Below are positions 33,399-46,301 of a DNA stretch of 64,000 nt, piece by piece. Origin of the DNA: Portulaca oleracea (taxonomy: Eukaryota > Streptophyta > Magnoliopsida > Caryophyllales > Portulacaceae); the NCBI GenBank assembly GCA_029582165.1, contig CM055877.1, forward strand, positions 38,036,249 through 38,100,248. Direction: 5' to 3'. The translations under genes and the position numbers were made by a program. The number at the start of each line of letters is the position of its first letter. Within the stretch, counting starts at the first letter, position 1. The notes beneath the pieces are model-generated. The model saw only the letters and a program-made list of their open reading frames with translations, was not told the origin of the DNA and searched no databases.

Positions 33399-36300
33399 CT
33401 TAAACTTTAAAAAGAGGGTAAAAGTTGAAAAAAATCAAATTGATTTGAAAGTGTAAAAGGGAGAAGTTAATTTATTTCACGACTTTATTATTCTTTTAGG
33501 CATCCTTTGCATACCGAGCCACTAATCGGGTCTTTTGACACGTTAGCACAAAGGCGACGATTTAAGTTACCTAGGATTTCTCTTGAGAGGGGGAGGTCAC
33601 TACTATGGGGAAGAATTCTACATCTCTAAGCATTTAGTCGCTCATCTCCCCATGTGACATTCCGAGAGCTTCCTTGAAGTTATTTGAGAAATACCCCAAC
33701 TGCTTACCTTATGGTATGAAGAACCGGGGCGAAGGCATGCGGTAGGCTATATAACCCAACCATAAAAGTCCATGAATTTATAGCCTTGGTTTAGGGTACC
33801 CCTTCATGTGTATGCTATGTGCTATGTGTATCCGTCCCCCTTTTCTTGTCTTTTTGTAAAGAGTCGACCCTAGTTTTGAGGTTTTGTTCTAGTCCATATA
33901 AAATTCATTGGGTTGAGAAAATGATTATTTATTAATTAGTATAATTAACTCAAAGGCATTATGGTTAGCCCAAGTGGAAGGGCCCATTAATGTTTGAAAG
34001 TCGATTATATTAATCAATAAATAAAAATTGACCCCCCTTTGATTATATTATATGGCGCTTTACAAAATTCTCTAAACAAAGGTCCAAAAATTAATTAAAA
34101 AGTCCAACAAAGTTAATGGACAACGTATTAGACTGCATAATAGTCACTAGGCTTGAGTAAATTAATTCATCGATTTAATTAATAAATTCGTCATATTTAT
34201 GGTCGGCCCGTTGTTAGGCCCAACCATATTGCATTTGTCAATTAAGCCCATAAATTAATTATGCTCGCCTATTGTTGACTTTATCCAGCCATTTACAATA
34301 TCCATTTTCCCCGAGTAAAAAAAAACACAAGAGGGGCATAAAATGGAAAAAATTTTAAAAAAAAGGAGAAAAAGAGGTCGTCGGTCTTGTCGAGTATTAT
34401 TCTAGCCCGCATAGTAACCAATATAGCTTGAGCTGTCTGAGTTGTTGAGTCAAGTTACGGATTCTCCTTAAAACGGTCGGCCTGTGGATTAGGCCCATCC
34501 GAATTGAGAAACACTGACTTGTATCTTTCTACTTATGTCAACTCGCTATATTTGACTTTATCCTGCCCTTTATAATGCTCTTGTTGTAAAAAGTGTTGTT
34601 GTTATGCAAACCTGTGTCATAGTTGGGTTGTTTCCTGAGTCTAGGTGTCTTACAATAGTCCTAGATGAGTCTTAGTTTCGGAGTCTGCATGTAAATGTCT
34701 TTCAGTCTTTAGAAAGTCACATACAAGGCCGTGTCATATTTGAGTCTTTTCTTAAGTCAGTATATGTGTTTTGTTTTTGGAAGTCTAAAGCCGGGTCATG
34801 GGTGAGTCTTTAGGTCATGTCATAAGTGAGTCTTTTCCTTGGTTAATGTGTTTTTGTCTTTTTTAGAAAGTCTAGTGCAAACCAGGTCATGGGCAAGTCT
34901 TTGTTTTAAAGTCAGGATATAAATGTCTTTTTCTTTAGAATGTATCATATCATACAAGGTCTTGGATGAGTCTTTATGTTAGTGTCTGCATGTAAGTATC
35001 TTGCGTTCTTTAGAAAGTATCATATAAGGTCTAGGATGAGTCTTTGTGTTAGTGTCTGCATGTGAGTGTCTTTTTCATTGGAAAGCATCACATGAGATCT
35101 AGGATGAGTCTTTACGTTAGTGTCTGCATGTAAGTGTCTTGCATTCTTTAAGTGGTCTCATATAGGTTCGTAAGGAAGGTAAACCCAAGTCATGGGTGAG
35201 TCCTTTTCCAGAGTCAACATATAAATGTCCTGCGTTATAGAAGTTTCCTATAGGGTCTACATCATGCAAACCCAAGTCATGGGTGAGTCGTTAAGTTTCT
35301 TTCTTGAGTTACCATGTAAGTATCTTGCATTCTTTAAAAAGTCTGATATAGGTTCATAGGTCATGAAAACCTATGTCATAGGTAAGTCTGTGTCAAGAGT
35401 CATCTTGTAAATATTTGTCTTTTTATTAAGAAGTCTAATATAAACCCATGTCATAAATTAAGATTTTCATGTCAGCATGTAGGCATTTGCACTTTAAGAG
35501 GTCTCATATAGAATTTAGGACATGTAAACCCATGTCGTGGGTAAGTCTCTTCCTTGAGTCGGCATAAAGAGGTCTTGCATCCTAGGAAGTCTCATATAGA
35601 TCAGTTAGCTCTTTTAAACCCATGTCCTGCGTGAGTCTCTCCCGCGTCAGCATATAGTCATTTTTTTCATCTTAGGAGGTCCATATAAGTCGTTTAGGTC
35701 ATGCATGCATTGGGATGGGTTTTGTTTCTTCATTTGTCCAGTGTCAGGGTCAAGGCCTGAGTTAACCATAAAGGAAATGTTTGGATGATGAGAATTTCTA
35801 CAACTACCATAGATCCCGATGGAACAAAATCGAGAATTGTTAGACTTTGGAGCACATGATCCATTCAGGTAAACTGCCCCCCACCGAAAGCAGCACAGAG
35901 GACCAGACATAACATGGATTCCCCGTATGAGGACAAGGAGGACACATCATCAAAGGAGATCTAGAAGTAGCTATAGTCTTGATTGTCAAGCATTTCATGC
36001 TCAGAGTCTGTTATAGTGAGTTCTTCATTCATTTCTTTGCTCTTGTTGCTATGTGATCAAACAGAATTTCGTGCTTGTGCTTTCGACTTGAGTTGACAAG
36101 TTCTCTCATCTATCCATCATCCGTATAAACCAAGTCGGACAAATTCATCTTCTCTTATCCTTCAATCTTTGTCATATACCTCGTTTTCATCCTTCAGTTT
36201 TCTTGATTCCAAGGTTAGAGAGATAAAGAGAGATAGTTAAAAAATAAAAGAGAAGTTCAAAAAAAAGAGTGAAAAACTATAGAGTGGCCAGTTTGAAAAC

Positions 36301-36789
36301 CTCATTAAGGCAAACCGGGCAAAAAGAGAAAATGTCATCAGGAAAGACCAAAATCATCAGTCTCTTGAAAATGGACATCTCTATGCTCCTAGACCAGCAG
36401 CTTAACCAAATGTGCCAAGGACATGGGGCTTGAACCCAACCTTTATTTCACCACCCCTATTACCCTCATCTTTTTATCCAATCCTGACTTACCACCTACC
36501 ATCACATCATTGACCTCTCCATCAAACCTCAACCCTTTTCAAACCCTTAACCCAATCCAAAAGGTGTGCTATGACCAAAGGATAATAGAAGTCATCCCAT
36601 GAAGAAGAAATTCAAAAAAGAAAAAAAAAAGAAGTTATAAAAAAATGAAAGCAAAAAAAAAAAAGAGCCAGAAAAATGGAGTTAAAAAAAAGTTGAGAAA
36701 GAAATGAAACAAGGAAAAGAAAGAAAGAAAGAAAAATAAAAGGGGTTAGAAGAGAATAAGAAGTGAGAACGCGAAAATAAGAGTCATGT
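33399..36789 (+). other. Noncoding leader with degenerate tandem repeats
   Basis: No gene is supported. From 34620 to 35640, about fifteen degenerate units share ATGGGTGAGTCTTT and a GCATGTAAGTGTCTTGC-type motif. The counterpart on the minus strand lies at 17511-18060. Between 36605 and 36765 there is a long purine tract (AAAGAAAG-rich). Confidence 0.65.
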
Positions 36790-37835
36790 TGTTCGGTTGT
36801 GGTAATTTGGGGTAAAAGAGTAAGGGTAGTCGAATCCACAAGGATGGTGTGTTAGGTTTTCAGGAAATTGGTTTGGTAAGGATTTCAAATTGCAGGAAAC
36901 AGTAAATAATTTAAACTAATTAAACTAAACTAATTAGGAATTCAAACTAGGAAAACATGAACTGGGAAATAAAACTAAACTAAAGAAACTAAACTAGGAA
37001 ACAAGAAAACAAGAAATTGAAAACAAAACCTAACTACTAGAACAAGAACAAGAAACTAAACAAGAAATCAAAAGCATAATCAAGAAAGCAATTAAAAACC
37101 ATGGAAGTAAAAACTAAATTAATTACTGAATCTAAAGCAGAAAACATTAACCGAAGGGTTTGATCTTTACTCTAATCTTGAATCTTGAATCTTTGAATCT
37201 CGACTCTTTCTCCCGACCAAACAAGAAAGGTGTGATTTGGATTACTAAGACTGCTCGAATCCTCACCTGAAGGGAGAATTCGAGGAACCTTAATCTTCCG
37301 CTTCACTAAAAAGTGGAATTTTTGTGGAACTAATACTAATGAAATTCAGAATAGCGAAACAGAAAGTAAGGAACAAGAAAGAACAAGAACTTGAATTAAT
37401 CTTAAAAGAGAAAGTAAATTACAATCGCGGAATTGAAAGAAAACTTAAAGAAACTAAAGAAAGCTTAAAACTAAGACTGAAACTTAAAGAAACTAAAGAA
37501 GAACTAAAAACTAACTACTTCTCTAAGCTAATAGAAATCCTAATATATATAATAAAACTTAAGAGGGAAAAAGTAATAAAATATATCAAAACCCTAAACC
37601 TAGCCGCCGCCTCTTTATTTCCGGAAATTCCGACCGTCGCGGGCGTGAAGCCCATGGTTGCGGGTGCCATACACTTAGTTGATGGGCTTTTGGAGATTTT
37701 AGGCCTTCTTTTCCCTCTTTTCTTTGATTTAACCTACAAAACACAAAATCATCATAACTTACTAATAATTAGGGGTCTAAAACAAGCAAAACCCTTTATT
37801 AACGGTATCAATTCGACTCGAAATGAGACCGAACA
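36790..37835 (-). mobile_element. Athila-like solo LTR nested in the Tat element
   Basis: Read on the minus strand it starts TGTTCGGTCTCATTTCGAGT and ends CCACAACCGAACA. It is flanked by CATGT (36785-36789) and CATGC (37836-37840); the empty site in the sister copy reads GAGTCATGCATACC near 8813-8826, which confirms insertion with a 5-bp duplication. Length 1,046 bp. It is the same family as 60982-62935 and keeps the motif CCTTGTGGATTCG near its 3' end. No internal region remains, so the two LTRs of the parent recombined. Confidence 0.8.
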
Positions 37836-38386
37836 CATGCACACCTCAGAAAATCCCGTCTCAAACCTTCATCTCATCATCCATATACCTCTGAGCCTTC
37901 TATAACCTTCACAAACCTTGCATTCATTCCTAACCTACATATGAACCCTCAAACCTTCGTAACCATATTTTAAAACCGTTAAGCCTTCCTCGAGGCACTA
38001 TTCATCAAAGTTGCGCTAAAAGAACTACGACTAGCTTGATTCCACCTTGGATACGTAGGAAAACCTCTTTGAGGCCCGACCGCTACAAGGAGCATCCTTT
38101 GTCCTCAAAATGTTGGTCTTTGAGAGAAGGAAAAAAACAAGAGATGCTAGCTTGGAATCCCAAGCTGGGCAAAAGGAGAGTGAGAGAATAAGAGAGGCTA
38201 GCCTGAAAACCCGTCAGGGCAGGTTAGGCAAAAGGAGAGTAAGAGACTAAGAGAGGCTAGCTTGAAAACCCACTCGGGTGGGCTAGGCAAAAGGAGAGTA
38301 AACCCTAGATTTCATTATCATCAACCCTCCATCTTCCTTCCGTCAGACTTGGACATCATTCCATAACCATATTCCAACCTTTTTCC

Positions 38387-38745
38387 AAGAGATGATGTCT
38401 ATCCCATTTGACAATCTCTTCAAGACACGATCATTCTTGAGTGTCTCCCTAAGTCCCTATATCATTCATCAATAAACTCTCATCCACCATCCCTTTCAAC
38501 CCTTTCTCAAGAGATGATGTCTATCCCATTTGACAATCTATTCAAGACACGATCATTCTTGAGTGTCTCCCTATACCATTCATCAATAAAGCCTCATCTA
38601 CCATCCCTTTCAACCCTTTCTTAAGAGATGATGTTTATCCCATTTGACCATATCTTCTCCCCTTCAAGACATGATCATTGTTAAGTATCTCCACATCCCA
38701 TTCATTAATAAACCATCATCCACCGTCTCTTTCCCCAAACACTTC
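38387..38745. repeat. Tandem repeat of 114-122 bp, three copies
   Basis: Units start with AAGAGATGATGTCTATCCCA at 38387, 38509 and 38623 and include ACGATCATTCTTGAGTGTC. The inverse of the same array is visible at 8100-8330. Confidence 0.8.
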
Positions 38746-39689
38746 TTAACCAACCCTTTCATCCCATCTCACCCTCCGAGGACTTTTAAGCTCAATCATT
38801 AATGCAAGTATGAGACTCTGTGTGGCTTACATCTTAGCAAAAGCGAAAGTCGTTCACATCAGATCAGCGACTAATTGGCAACCACATGATCATGAACAAA
38901 CTCAGAAACAAGCTACTCTAAACTGGGGGCTTGCGCTACCTTCCTGACATCATTCAAGACATTTATCGGAGACAGCTTCTATGAGGGACACTTTCTCTCT
39001 ATCCTACCAGGTCCCGCATCTTCATTCTTATAGACGTCCTAATAGTGGTCTCATCAAGAAAAAAAAAAGTGAGAGAGAGAAAAAAAAAAGTGAGAGAGAG
39101 AGAAAAAAAAAAGAAAGAAAGAAAAAAAAGGGGGCTAACTTGGAAACCCTTTGGGCAAGTTAGGCAAAAAGAGAGTTTGAGACTCACTATCAAGGACAAT
39201 GCATCCTCCTATTCCATGGTCTCCCTGCATTATCTCGTTAATCCACATCGAAATTGGGGGCTTGCAAATCTCCAAGGTGCCCTCAAAAGCAAGACAATGT
39301 CATCAAGAGTCTACACCAAACTGGGGGCTTGTCATACATCAACATACATTTGCAAGCAATCAAGGTCATCTACATGATCATTCAAGAAGCACATTCTTCA
39401 TGCCCGTTGCCTCCATCACCGTTCCCTGATACGTGGACCGAAACATTGCTCATCCTAACTTTTCCTGAAATTCCCAACGAGTGGCCTTGATCCTTAGAAA
39501 GCATTGTCTTAGGGAGTTATGGTTTTTAGAAAATCATTGTCCAAGAAAATTTTTGTCTAAATATAAATTTGAGGGGGTTGTCTGCCTGCATTGCATGTTT
39601 AGATGCATAAAAGCATCATGTGTGTATCCGATCTAGGCATAATAGGTTTGCATTGCATCTATAGGTCGTGTCAAGGTCACATTGTGTCA

Positions 39690-39870
39690 GTCTATTGTGC
39701 ATTGAGTCAGTTTGTCATGCATCAAGTCAGTCTGTCATGCATTGAGTCAGTCTGTCATAAATTGAGTCAATCTGGTGTACATTGAGTCGGTCGGTCATGT
39801 ATCGAGTCAGTTTGTAATGCATCAAGTCAGTATGTCATGTATTGAGTCAGTGTGTCGTACATAAAGTCGA
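39690..39870. repeat. Short tandem repeat ATTGAGTCAGTCTGTCATGC
   Basis: About nine degenerate copies of a 20-base unit (variants ATCAAGTCAGT, ATTGAGTCGGT). No coding potential. Confidence 0.8.
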
Positions 39871-40649
39871 TAGTCGTGCATAAATGCATGAGTGCATGAA
39901 TGCTTGTGTCAAAAAACAAAAAAATTGCATTGTTTGTGCAAGAGTTTAGTAGACTAATTGCATGCATACCCGCATGTCTGAAAATAAATAAAAAAAGAGA
40001 AAGAAGAAGCAAGGAAGTGCTACATCGTTGCTTGAGAACGCAACGCTGAGGGCTGTTTAAGCCCATACGCTATCAGACCGGTCGACATGGTTTTCAATCA
40101 CTGAGAGCATGATTAGAGTAAATCTCTAATCCAACTTTTGCTGGACAAATTAGCATATAGTCAAGTCATGCATCACCAGCCAGACACGAATGGCGCATGT
40201 CCGACACGAAGGACATAATCTTCACTTGACTAATATGGATCAACGACCGGGCAAATTCAAGAATCCATTCCCCACAGTGAAATTTTGGGCACCATCTTCA
40301 AATATCGGGAAAATCCGATCCGCCTCGAGAAAATCCATTAGGCATCACCACCAACATCGGGAAAATTCGATCCGCCTCGAGAAGATCCGTTGGCACCATC
40401 AATTGCCTCGTTGAAAATCCGTTGGGCATCGTCATCCATCGGCTAGACAGGTAATTCTCTGTATCTGGAACCATTGTTCAAAATGATCTGACATTCCGCT
40501 TTGGTTTCTGTGCAGGGAGTCGTCACAAATACCAGGTCGCCGCTAAAAGGGACCACCTTCATTCAGCTGTTGCATAAAAAGTCGCCAGCTCACAGGTCGC
40601 CGACAAAGGGACAACCACCATCCAGCTACCGCACAAAAGGTCGTTGTCA

Positions 40650-41010
40650 TCACCCAGGGCCATCGGCAGAGTTTGGAAGCAATCCCAATCCCGAGCCATC
40701 GGCATCGCGCTCGGTGAAGTCTAAATTTTTGAGCCATCGACATCGTGTCCGATGAAGTCTCGACCCCCAAGGCCATCAGTAGTGCGTCTGGTGAAGTCCT
40801 TCGGTATTGAAAATGCCAATCATCATCACCACCTAGGGTCATCGGCAGAGTTTTGATGCAATCCCAATCCTGAGCCATCGGCATCGCGCCCGGTGAAGTC
40901 TAAATCTCGGAGCCATCGACATCGTGCCCGATGAAGTCTCGACCCGCAAGGCCATCAGCAGCGCGTCTGGTGAAGTCCTTCGACATCGAAAATGCCAACC
41001 ATCATCAACC
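40650..41010. repeat. Two copies of a 179-bp tandem repeat
   Basis: GG(C/T)CATCGGCAGAGTTT starts at 40658 and 40837, with CCGAGCCATCGGCATCGCG and GATGAAGTCTCGACCC following in each copy. Smaller internal repeats of GCCATCG-CATCG give it a GC-rich, CATCG-periodic composition. Confidence 0.8.
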
Positions 41011-41073
41011 AACACCAGGAAAGACTAGAACCGACACCTCAAAGGACCATCGGCATCATGACTGATAACAAGT

Positions 41074-41669
41074 AAGGCGTCATTCTCGATCGAGATCAAC
41101 ATCGACTCATCAACGGTCAGGTAGAGCATCATTCTTGCTCGAGATCATCCCCAAAAGGGCGCATGCCGCCCACAACTGCGACATAGGACGAAGCCTCCAA
41201 GTGTTAACCCACACCTTCAAGTAAGGCGTCATTCTCGCCCGAGATCAACATCAACTCATCAACGGTCTGGTAGAGCATCATTCTTGCTCGAGATCGTCCC
41301 CAAAGAGGTGCATGCCGCCCACAACTGCGACCCAGGACGAAGCTTCCAAGTGTCAATCCACGCCTTCAAGTAAGGCGTCATTCTCGCCCGAGATCAACAT
41401 CGACTCATCAACGATCAGGTAGAGCATCATTCTTTCTCGAGATCATCCCCAAAGAGGCGCATGCCGCCCGCAACTGCGACACAAGACGAAGCTTCCAGGT
41501 GTCAACCCACACCAACAAGTAAGGCGTCTTTCTCGCCCGAGATCAACATCGACTCATCAACAGTCAAGTAGAACATCATTCTCGCTCGAGATCATATCAA
41601 AGGAGGCACATGTCTCCCGTAACCGTGATGCAGGACTCAGCTTCCAAGCGTCACCCCAGGCTTTGCAAT
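41074..41669. repeat. Four copies of a 149-bp tandem repeat
   Basis: AAGGCGTCATTCTCG starts at 41074, 41223, 41372 and 41521, an exact 149-base spacing. Each unit contains ATCAACATCGACTCATCAAC and GCATGCCGCCC. The fourth copy is more diverged. It lies just before the 3' LTR, the usual place of tandem arrays in Tat-lineage elements. Confidence 0.9.
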
Positions 41670-41720
41670 CCAAAGTCATATCCTCAGACTACTTTGACCT
41701 TCGTCCTATTCGGACTCGAT

Positions 41721-41736
41721 CAAAGTGGGGGCTCTC
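41721..41736 (+). promoter_or_regulatory. Polypurine tract of the pol-less Tat element
   Basis: CAAAGTGGGGGCTCTC lies immediately before the TG of the 3' LTR and would prime plus-strand synthesis. Confidence 0.7.
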
Positions 41737-43485
41737 TGTAGACACCGGATTTTGTACTGGGACAAGTGTACAAATCAAGCATAACAAGAAAAGAGGTTAG
41801 CATGAAAGAAAATCCAAAGGACCATCCTCAATCAAAAGCTATCGGGTCAACCAACCACAAAAAAGCCTTCATTTTGCACCCTTTCCACATACATATGCGT
41901 ACCATTTCAAATCCCATTTTTGCCACAAATCTTATTGGCCCCATTTCTTTTGATGAGAGTAAAGTACACATCATAAGCTTTCCAACGCCTTTTGAATTGC
42001 CTCAATCGGAGTCCGGATGAAAGAGTTGTGGCCATTCGAAGTTGCACTTAGCCAGTTTTAAAACCCAGACGGGTTTTAACATTTTCCAGGTCCAGAAAAG
42101 CGCACCCCGGCCCAGGGAGCTTAAAACTCGCCTAGGTTATAAGAGGAGCACAGCACGACGCCGTTTGCTCCACGTCATCGATCCGTGTGCTGGTAATTCG
42201 TACAACCCGCCTAGGTTATAATCTTTCTAGCGCCAAAATCCGCATGCATGCACGTAATCCCCTGATTTTTGCCCACGTGTTTGACCTTCCCCTTGACTTT
42301 CTATAACCTGCCTAGGTTATAGTCTTTAATGGCATGATTTGTGGGGTATGTCCCCCACCATTTCTTTCCAAAACTCACACTCCTTCACTTATAAATACCC
42401 CCTCCATTCCACCTTCATTTTCATCAACAATCACCCTCTACTACCCTTACTCTACTCTCATTTCCATCATATTATACTTCCATTCTATCAAAATCTCATC
42501 ATCCATATCCACCACTAATCCTCTCATAATCACATTCATCACCACTATATAACCATCCACATACCACTTTTTCTAAACCATCCAAATTATCTCATTCGGG
42601 CCTCAAGTCAAGGGGCAACTCAAGGGATCAAGTTCATCGTTCCTATCACCTTAAGCAAGGTTTTATTTCTTTGGTTCATGTTTTTATTATTATTCATGTA
42701 ATTCCCTCTTTAATTCTATTACTTGTACATATTTTGTAAAATAAAAACCGCATTGTTTTTATATTGCATGATTCGAATAATAATTCCGCGAAATTAATCA
42801 AACTTCTCTCCGCTTTCTTTCTTTTCAATGTTGAGTTTAGTAGAGTCTGTTTTATAACAGGCGGATTCGAGAGTTCTTATAACTCTCGAATTCGTAATCT
42901 TACCCCCGAATCTAGAAATCGGGTTTGTAGACCAGAGTCTTTCTTTTCTTATTTTATGGTTTGTCGATTTCCTTAAATCGGCTGGCGACTCTTTTGACAT
43001 TTTATAAATTCGTTTAACTATTTGAAATATTCGTTATGCAAAAATTTAAGAAAATAATTTAGTTCATTTCCCTTCACTAATTTAAGATTGGACCCGAGGA
43101 AAATGGGCCAGAAATTAATAAAACCTAGGCGGGTTTTATTAATTTCAACCCATTTTCTTCTGGCCCAGGGATGCAGACAGCCCAATCCAGGGTCTACTAA
43201 AACCTAGGCGGGTTTTAGCATTTTCTGGTGGCCCGTCTGCTCTTCTTTGGGCTTGAATTTAGTGATCGGGTTGGGATTAAATTATTGTTAAATTAATTTG
43301 TATAATTACGGATAATTTAAATAATAAAAATTGGGTTTGTAAATAAATAAAGTTTCATCACCCCGAAAATGAATTTCGAAATTAAAAATATCCTTATTTA
43401 ATTAATTATTAAGCAACCTTAGTCGGCTCCCGATCACAAAAGTAGCGCATCACGGAAGAAGGGTCACTTTTTCCGGGGTCCTACA
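41737..43485 (+). repeat. 3' LTR of the pol-less Tat element
   Basis: 1,749 bp, TGTAGACACCGG...TCCTACA. It is very similar to the 5' LTR but differs by substitutions and small indels (for example about 20 bases missing near 42100), so insertion is not very recent. TATA box TTATAAATACCCC at about 42390. Confidence 0.85.
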
Positions 43486-46070
43486 ATATCGTTGATGCTC
43501 ACGTTTGACGTATTGATTGTTCATGATTTTCATATTGGGTGTTCATGATAAAAGTTATGTGTTTTGAGTGGATGTTCATAGTATGTGTGTGTTGTTCATG
43601 TTGATCGCTTTCATTGTTCATCACTGAGTCAATTGTTTTGGATGTGTTATGTTGCAGCTGGTGGTTCACAATTGGGTACAATCTTAATGTTGTTGCCCAC
43701 TTGTGTCGTTGAGTTAAAAATTTAACGACCACGAGGAATATGTTCCATTTTGTGCTATTGAATCCACTAAGGAGGGGATGTTCATGGTTCGAATTACGGT
43801 TGATGAATGAACATTTGTTGGCTGCATTTTTTCTTTTGTCATATAATCCAGTTGGTTCATGTTGATTTGATGTGTTTTTATAAACTTGTAGTTGGTTTAA
43901 TGTTACGAGGTGAATCGGTTGAAGAAAGCAAGTGCATTTTTTCTTCTGTTTGGACAAATTTTCCATTGTGTTAAATGTTCATTCTCAATTTTTTTGTGCC
44001 ATTTACTGTTTCATTCAATGTTCATTGTGATTTTGGTTTTGTGAACATATATGGATAATGAAATGAACATCAAGTGACATTGAAATGAGCATCAAGTTGT
44101 ACTTGAATGAACATCAAATTGAAATGGAAAAATGAACATCAAGTAACAATGAAATGAACACAAAGTTTAGGATCCTATTGATGATTGGAAATTAATGTTC
44201 ATTCCAGTATAACTTGATGATCATTTCATATACACTTGATGTTCATTTTCATTCTCCATAGATGTTCAATGCCATTTAGAGTCCTATTGATGTTACAATT
44301 GATTCACCACCCTTGCCCAGATGTTACAACTGAGATGTGTTAGAACCCAGGCTCAAGGACCTTGACAGTCTCAGGCTCAAGGACCTTGACGACTGGATCT
44401 GTTTTGAATGAAAGACAAAATCCAAAAAAGGGAAATATCCTTATATTATATATTTTGATTATATATTCTGATTATGTGTATATATTATGATTATTTTTAG
44501 TGTGCATGGTTGAGTATTACATTTGATGTTCATTCCAATACAAGTTGATGTTCATTTCAGTGTCACTTGATGTTCATTTCTTCATTTCAATTTGGTGTTC
44601 ATTCAAGTAAGTTTGATGTTCATTTCATTGTCACTTGATGTTCATTTCATTACCCATATATGTTCACAAAATAAATGCTTGCATACCGGGATGTGGTGTT
44701 CATGTTCGTAACATAGTGCATAAAAATTTCCCTCAAGACATGTTTTAACTGCCAAAATGTCATACATGTTCAAACCAGTATAACTTGATGATCATTTCAT
44801 TTTCATTTAATATTCAATCCAAACAGTTCATTTTTAGTGTGCATCGTTGAGTATAGCATTTGACGTTCATTCCCGTACAACTTGATGTCCATTTCACTGT
44901 CACTTGATGTTCATTTTTTTATTTTCATTTGATGTTCACTCCAATACAACTTGGTGTTCATTTCATTGTCACTTGATGCTCATTTTTTCATTTCCGTTTG
45001 ATGTTCATTTTGTTAGGTTCTAATGAGTGACCCTTGATTGTTCTGTGTTTGTAACCTCATTCTCTTCATACATTATCAAGTCATGGCAGTAGCACTTTCT
45101 CAATACGTCCAACATCTCAACCTAAAACAAACACCAACACCAAAACAACAGTAGATGGAATAAATATTTAGTATTGGACATCAAAATACATCGTGAAGGA
45201 CATGTAACATCATGAAGGACAAGGAACATCATCCAACAACTAATGGACATTCTAGAATGAACATTAAGTTACATCAAAATGAACGTCTGATAAACCTTCA
45301 GTATGGAGAACTGAATTAAGTAACTCAACATCAGAATGGACATCCGGTGTTAATAAAATGAACATTAAGTGACATCAAAATGAACATTCAATAAATTTCT
45401 AGTATGGAGAATTGAATTAAGTAACTCAACATCAAAATAAACATCGAGTGTTTTATGAAATGAACTTTTAAGTGACATCAAAATGAACATCCGAATGAAC
45501 ATGCCCCAACAACAACATGACACTAGGATAATACCCCAAATGGACATTTAGTTACAATAAAATGAACAACAACTGTGTCACGTTGGAACATTAAGTTAAA
45601 TTGTCATGAACATCAAGAACTCGATGTACCCATACGATTCAAACAAAAAATCAATACTTTTTGACACCAACATACATATACGATTCAAAATTTTTTTAAA
45701 AAACATTCAACAAACCCTAATTTTTTTGACCCACCAAAAATTTTTAAAAAACATTCAACAAGTACAACAAACACATGCAATATGAACAAACAATCAAAAC
45801 ACATGAACATCAGATTTTCACCATGAACATCCAATATGTTGAGCATTAACATTAGGATTTTACCGTGAACATCCAATATATTGAACATAAACATCCAATA
45901 TGTTGAACATGAATATCAAGTTTTACCATGAACATACAATATCTTGAACATGAACATCAGGGTGTCACCCTGAACATCCAATATGTCAAATTGAGCATAA
46001 AGTTTGAACATTAAGCTATTATGTGAATCATAAAGAAAGGGGTTTAATCCATAATGAGATGACCATCACA
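43486..46070. repeat. Central part of the foldback element: GATGTTCAT arrays in both orientations
   Basis: No supported gene. Blocks of TTGATGTTCATTTCA with spacer TTGTCAC alternate with inverse blocks of AATGAACATCAAGTGACA. One switch of orientation occurs near 44170 and another near 45050, giving nested palindromes. An AG acceptor-like TTGCAG at about 43655 precedes an unrecognised short open stretch. Confidence 0.6.
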
Positions 46071-46265
46071 AAGCCCTAATTACACTAACACCTATTATCC
46101 AACAATCAACATCAACAGTATAGTAAATGAACAACAATTAGACTACCATAGGCTGTGTCAAAATTGATGAATTCCATTCGTCCTATCATTACCCAACCCC
46201 CATATTGAACAACAAAAACCCAAAATTGATGAATTCAAGTCGTCATATCATTACCAATATGAACT

Positions 46266-46301
<36 letters not shown>

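Larger units (their letters stand above)
37836..40650 (+). other. 3' noncoding interior of the pol-less element
   Basis: No supported gene. It corresponds in reverse to 7410-8830 up to about 39390 and continues beyond it. It includes GC-poor repeats, a purine tract AAAAAAAGTGAGAGAG at 39060-39130 and the arrays listed separately. Confidence 0.6.
31593..43485 (+). mobile_element. Complete LTR retrotransposon without gag/pol (LARD-like, Tat lineage)
   Basis: Two LTRs (31593-33377 and 41737-43485) in the same orientation, both with TGTAGACACCGG...TCCTACA ends, flank an 8.4-kb interior. It has a primer-binding site but no recognisable protease, RT, RNase H or integrase. The target duplication is ATATT/ATATC (one mismatch). 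The interior is colinear in reverse with the minus-strand element at 7410-20637, except that the 1.4-kb pol relic there is absent here. Such large pol-less elements must be mobilised by enzymes of an autonomous partner. It lies inside the left arm of the foldback element, so it is younger than that element. Confidence 0.85.

Noticed and set aside
37324..37905. A 193-codon lysine- and glutamate-rich frame
   Set aside because: It lies in a solo LTR on the strand opposite to its transcription and is explained by A-rich LTR sequence.
39690..39870. Possible CRISPR-like array of 20-base repeats
   Set aside because: The repeats are degenerate and directly adjacent without spacers, in a plant retrotransposon.
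40501..40884. Overlapping frames on both strands, up to 113 codons
   Set aside because: They come from the GC-rich 179-bp tandem repeat, and equal openness on both strands argues against coding.
43499..43966. A 155-codon minus-strand frame with many His-Glu-His-type repeats
   Set aside because: It is the shadow of the GATGTTCAT/ATGAACATC motif array; no domain is recognisable.
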